A program made the position numbers and the translations under genes. The notes beneath the pieces were generated by a model. That model saw nothing but the letters and a program-made list of their open reading frames with translations, ran no database searches and was not told where the DNA came from. From assembly GCF_030704535.1 (NCBI RefSeq), contig NC_081818.1, forward strand, positions 7,615,501-7,679,500: a stretch of DNA of 64,000 nucleotides, written 5' to 3'. Below, one piece after another: positions 59,874 through 64,000 of this stretch (positions within the stretch are counted from its first letter, which is position 1; each line of letters opens with the position of its first letter). This DNA comes from Vitis vinifera. Its lineage: Eukaryota; Streptophyta; Magnoliopsida; Vitales; Vitaceae.

Positions 59874-61034
59874 AGATATGGTACCCGAATCTTTCTACAA
59901 CATTTGCTTGAATGGCAGCCACTGAAAGTGTGAATTGTGTCTTAATCATTCCCTCTATATGGGCGGCTATCAGGTTTGAGTCTAACTAATGATGATCTTG
60001 GTTCATGCAAGAATTGACACATGTCTGTGGGCCACTTTATTTGTTGATCTCAAATAAAGATGTCCCTTTAACAACCGTAGCGCGAAGTCTCCAAGGACAT
60101 TGAGACTGTTAAGCTTTCTTACATCTTAGGACCAACAATTTCTTTGTGGATGATAAAACGATATACTCTTGGTGCAAATTAATAGAGTACATCTTTACAG
60201 CATGTTGCAAATCTCCTTTGAAATTAAATATTTGTCCAACTATGAACTCTCCAATTGGATGTCCCATAAGAGTGTTTCCCCATGGGGTCCATTCACTTGA
60301 CACAACATAACCAATGTTTTCAACATTTTCAAACTGTGGTGATGGTGCCAAATGATATTGCAATGGAGATAATTCAATTGGGTCATCTAAATCCTCTATA
60401 TCTGGATTGTTTGACAAGTTACATCCTTCCCCATCCATAGCCACATATCTCATTTGTTCTCTTTCAATTGCCTCACGAACAGCTAAAAAAGGCAAGCTAC
60501 CTTCCCTATCTTGATTATCATCATTATGAACATCCTCGGCTCCTACATTGTCATCATCACATTGTCTTCCTTCTTCGTCTTCTCATCCTCTTTTGATCTA
60601 TGCTCAAAAGTAAATGGATTTTGAACATTACTAGTACCATCATTTTCACCAAGTAACAAAGGCATGCAATTACCAATTGGTGAATTCATTTGTAAGTCAA
60701 TAGGTACTTGTTCAACAAATAACTCAACTTCATCCATCCCAAATCTGTTATGCATTTCTAACATTCAAGCTACACCACTATCATTCTTTACTGGGCAAGG
60801 TTGGAATTTATTCCCTTTTTTCATAGGATACTTACAACTAAGAATTAATCGAAAATGTTCTTTATTGATGTCAGTGATCGAGTATATCATTTCCAACAAT
60901 TGTTCATATGTTGTCCCAAGAGGTACATCAATAGGTTCAACCACAACTCTATCCCCAACATAATCAACATCGGTTTGTATTCTCACCATTTTCCCATTAC
61001 AAAAACAAACTATTACCACCGATAAATTAGACAT
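59874..61034 (-). pseudogene. MULE 2 transposase, N-terminal part
   Basis: Begins MSNLSVVIVCFCNGKMVRI, a PB1-like MuDR N-terminal domain (IDVPLGTTYEQLLEMIYSIT, FRLILSCKYPMKKGNKFQ). A conserved block follows with HPIGEFIVGQIFNFKGDLQH and AVKMYSINLHQEYIVLSSTK (about 60,260-60,130). The last part, up to the solo LTR, reads IAAHIEGMIKTQFTLSVAAI and VERFGYHISY, the usual link to the catalytic domain. Breaks are in-frame stops near 60,767, 60,109 and about 60,040 and 59,980, and a frameshift near 60,540. The catalytic part is at 56,130-57,526. Confidence 0.88.
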
Positions 61035-62602
61035 AGTTTACCTATAGAATAAGCCAAAAAAATCAAATCAATTTCATTACAAAATTACACAATAGAAAAC
61101 ATTAGTAATAACATCAATTTGTAATGAAATAACAAATAACAATAATAGGGTATGCTATTAACAATAATCAAATAACAAATAACACCTTAATATCCAAATA
61201 ATTCAATGTTTTTTATTAATAATATTTTCTTATTATTTATTACCATTAAAATTGAATAAAAGGTTGTTATTTTTCCATTAACAATTAAAATGTCTTTGTT
61301 TAAGCTACCCATTTTAAGTGGGAAATTTTTTTAAATTTGTTCAAAATTTGATTTTATATAAGTTTCAAAAATGGATGTAATGTGTACATATTCAACATAA
61401 TTAATAGTCACGACTATAAATATTTTAATATTTTCCATTAAAATGATTAAAAAAGAGAAAGCGGAATAGTTAATACACTTTTGCTTATGTCTGGTTAATT
61501 TTTTAATTTTTTTAATTTAATTAAATTTCTACAATTTATAATTTAATAAGTTAAATTTGAAGTAAAAACTAATATTTTCTATATATTAAATTTGTTTTTA
61601 GTGTTATTTCTTTTTTATATAACTATTGAGTTCTTCAAATATCTTATAATCTTTAGGAGTCTATCTCGATCTTATAGATTTTTCCCTCTATGACCTAAAA
61701 TATTTATAAAAATATTCTAAATAACTCTCCTTATTCTATGAGGAAATATGATATCACAATAATAAATTAACTTAGAAAATACTTTATACAATATTCTTTA
61801 CAAAAAGGAATTTATACTAATTGAGAATTTGATACACTTTCTAATATATGATACAATTCAAAAGCTAACCAATAATTACAAGCAATTTTCATGGTTTGGA
61901 GATCCAACCTAGGTTCTACATGTCTTTTTACAGTTTTATAAAGTTGTTAGCATTTGTAGAGGTGCTATTAAATGTTCCACATGCCATTAAATGATTCAAG
62001 TTCTAGGAGCCTTGTAATGGGGAAGAGATTGTTATATGCGCAATAGTATTATCTTTAGAAAAATGATGATTGAAAAATGACACACTCAGATCTTCTTGAT
62101 CCTAATAAATTTTTAAAAAAAATATATATATAATAAAAAGTATATATTTTTTTAGAGGAGAAAAAGAAAGAAAAATAAATTTAATAATCACTTCCAATTT
62201 TATAAAGCTAATAAATTATAAAAACAAATTTAAAAATAATTTGAAAAACTTAAGCATTTGTAATGATGGTTTCTCGGTAAATCTAGTAATTATAATAAAT
62301 AAGAAGATAAAATATTTTAATAATAAACAAGTAATTAAAACTCATAACTCTAAGGATTTATTAGGAAGTGTTTTGAAAATAGTTTTAAATTTGGTTCTAT
62401 TTGTAATATTTTTTTTTTAGAATAAAAATACATATGGGAAGATTTTGGACATGTTTTCTTGTTTTTCAAATATTTATTAAAAATATATTTTATTTATAAT
62501 ATTTTATCTATCAAAAACTTGTGTTTGAAAACAATTAATAACTATACACAATTTGATATTTTTTAGTTTTCATAATAATAATAATAATAATAATAATAAG
62601 TG

Positions 62603-62666
<64 letters not shown>

Positions 62667-62996
62667 CTTTGTGGTTTTTTTTTTATTTTAATTTTCTTCT
62701 ATTTTTTATTTCTTTTTGTTCCCACTCGATTTTTAAACAAGTGGATTATGATTAATTTTTAATTTTTTATTAAAAAAAAAAGGAAAATAAAAAATGATTA
62801 AAAAATTCAATCAATTTTCAAAATTTTAAAATTATAAAAATTAATTCAAAAATAATTATTAAATATCCCTAAAAGAAAGTTAAAATAATTTTTTTTTGTG
62901 CTCTCCAGACCATCCTTTCTGGCAGCCCTCCCTACCCTCCTTCTTGTCCTCTTTCTATCATCAAAACTAAAAAATTCTAAGCTTCAACCAGCAGAG
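61035..62996. other. Intergenic, very AT-rich
   Basis: May contain the right end of MULE 2, but no terminal repeat was recognised. No gene is supported. It holds the microsatellite at 62,572-62,664 and the promoter of the DUF3511 gene. Confidence 0.55.
62572..62664. repeat. (AAT)n followed by (AT)n microsatellite
   Basis: About 9 AAT/ATA units (62,572-62,600) are followed by about 29 AT units (62,605-62,664). Likely polymorphic in length. Confidence 0.92.
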
Positions 62997-63344
62997 ATGA
63001 GAGATCCACAATATTCCCATGACAGCTATAAAAGGTCGGGCGAGCCAAGGGCCTATTCCACCAACATGCAGGTGAGTGAAGTGCCATACCCTTCTCCTCG
63101 CTCCGGCAGAACCTCCGTTTCCAAAAACTATTATTACGAGGACTCCTCATCTTCATCATGGGGATTCAGTGATCCCGAGATCAAGAGAAGGAAGAGGATC
63201 GCGTTGTATAAGGCTTATGGCGTCGAAGGAAAGATGAAGGCCTTCTTGAGAGGTGGGTTTTGTTGGGTTAAGAACGGAGCTAGAAGATTTTTTTTAAAAA
63301 AAAGAAAAAAACTGGGCAAAATCAAAGAATTTGCATTTGGGTAA
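62997..63344 (+). CDS. DUF3511-family small protein
   Basis: Intronless frame of 115 residues from ATG at 62,997; the open frame extends upstream only through a non-ATG codon. The N-terminal half is polar and low in order (SGEPRAYSTNMQ, SEVPYPSPRSGRTSVSKNYY). The core WGFSDPEIKRRKRIALYKAY followed by VEGKMKAFLRGGFCWVKN is the DUF3511 signature (WSF.DPE..RKKR…YK.Y.VEGK.K…R..RW.K). The family is plant-specific, basic and small, with no known biochemical role. After WVKN the tail is unusually Lys-rich (KKRKKLGKIKEF) and coded by T8/A8/A7 runs, so a frameshift there is possible. The gene may be real with an altered end, or decaying. Confidence 0.75.
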   Translation: MRDPQYSHDSYKRSGEPRAYSTNMQVSEVPYPSPRSGRTSVSKNYYYEDSSSSSWGFSDPEIKRRKRIALYKAYGVEGKMKAFLRGGFCWVKNGARRFFLKKRKKLGKIKEFAFG

Positions 63345-64000
63345 AAAATTCGTTATTTTTGCACATTGACCTGCACTTTTTCTTCATCTTCGAACCCTAA
63401 CCCACCATCACCCAAATTCGAAATCTACCCAAACCCCCAAAGTACAGAAACCAATTTCCTTCAGTGCTCTTATCTCTCTCTGTCAATCTTTCTTTTTTTC
63501 TTCTCCATCATTTTTTGGTGTTTTTTTCTTCCGTTCACAAGTAGAAACCACAAAAAACAACTTGAGATTTTTAAAATTTTCAAAGGTTGTTTTTAATTTT
63601 TCGTTTTCCACTGTTTGGTTAGTAAGAAAGCTAAGGAAAATGAGGGAAAAAAAAACTTACCTAGCCGCTGCAAGATGTTGCTAGTGAAGCTACTGGTGGG
63701 AGCCGTAGATGGTGGAAGCCATAGATGGTGGGAGCCACAGACGGTGAGGAGAGATGGTGGGAGCCGCAGAGAAGATAAAATAATAGTTAGGGTTTCTTTG
63801 TTGAATGATTTTGGATGAAAAATTGGGTCTTCGGAGTAGTGGATTGCTGATGTGGATTCAAAAGACTAGTTTGACAAATAGTTTGAAAGATGTATTAGTT
63901 TGTTTGTTTTTTTTTTTTAAGTAAACACTACTTTGGCTGCAAACTCCAGATGTTTACCACTAGGGTAATCTCCATAATTCCCATATGGAAGCATTGCAAT
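63345..64000. other. 3' flank with short GGTGGGAGCC repeats
   Basis: Likely 3' UTR and flank of the DUF3511 gene. At 63,693-63,772 a unit of about 17-30 bp with GATGGTGG(G/A)AGCC is repeated four to five times. No gene is supported. Confidence 0.5.

Larger units (their letters stand above)
51727..61034 (-). mobile_element. PMD-carrying Mutator-like element (MULE 2), degenerate, interrupted by a solo LTR
   Basis: Limits are approximate: palindrome array at the left, transposase start at the right. On the - strand a MuDR/SWIM transposase gene (61,034 to 56,130) is followed by a tandem-repeat spacer (55,530-56,080) and a spliced PMD gene (55,482 to 52,978). Plant MULEs carrying a plant mobile domain gene beside the transposase are known, and the host MAIN/MAIL proteins share the domain. 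Both genes are broken by stops and frameshifts. The transposase is also split by a 2.34-kb solo LTR. Terminal inverted repeats and the outer target duplication were not found. Confidence 0.7.

Noticed and set aside
62898..62996. Upstream extension of the DUF3511 protein
   Set aside because: It begins with GTG, not ATG, and would add a hydrophobic stretch absent from the family.

Overview
This window is nuclear DNA of a woody eudicot. It is AT-rich, has spliced genes with multi-kilobase introns, and holds nested transposons. The DRIP, prefoldin-4, PRA1 and restorer-like PPR proteins, and the style of the LTR and LINE remnants, make grapevine (Vitis) or a close relative my best guess. That is an inference from recalled resemblance, not from a database search. 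Nothing prokaryotic was seen.

Region 1 (1-22,200) is a conserved gene neighbourhood. A DRIP-type RING E3 ubiquitin ligase lies on the + strand; its first exon lies before the window and its last exon ends at 10,782. It is followed by prefoldin subunit 4 (+, 12,350-16,927) and a PRA1-family trafficking protein (-, 21,363-21,983). The introns hold transposon debris. The most striking piece is a 579-bp solo LTR (8,907-9,485) with a cluster of heat-shock elements upstream of its TATA box. There is also a decayed LINE in the prefoldin intron and a 58-bp poly(A) retroposon with a 10-bp target duplication.

Region 2 (24,640-48,720) is a restorer-of-fertility-like (RFL) PPR cluster. It has one dead copy (24,641-26,040), two intact intronless genes (26,991-28,730 and 46,969-48,720) and one tiny fragment (29,285-29,343). 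The two intact proteins are very similar, yet they differ at the RNA-code residues in 9 of 14 repeats. About 18 kb of nested transposons separates them. A KI-type Mutator-like element (MULE) carries a DUF1985/Ulp1 protease gene (+) and a MuDR/SWIM transposase gene (-). The transposase gene is split by an 8.6-kb Ty1/copia element (35,012-43,612) with exact ATTAT target duplications. The copia leader itself appears to hold a nested Gypsy-type LTR.

Region 3 (50,150-61,100) has a broken membrane-protein gene and then a second MULE. This MULE encodes, on the - strand, a MuDR/SWIM transposase and a spliced plant-mobile-domain (PMD) gene. Its transposase is split by a 2.34-kb solo LTR (57,532-59,868) with exact GTATG target duplications. 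Each MULE region has its own palindrome-based repeat array (33,450-34,068 and 51,727-52,334). These arrays are the best candidates here for something undescribed. The window ends with a small DUF3511 gene (62,997-63,344).

Limits: splice sites were placed by eye from GT/AG signals, reading frame and remembered family sequence. The outer ends of both MULEs could not be fixed. Similarities are recalled, not searched.
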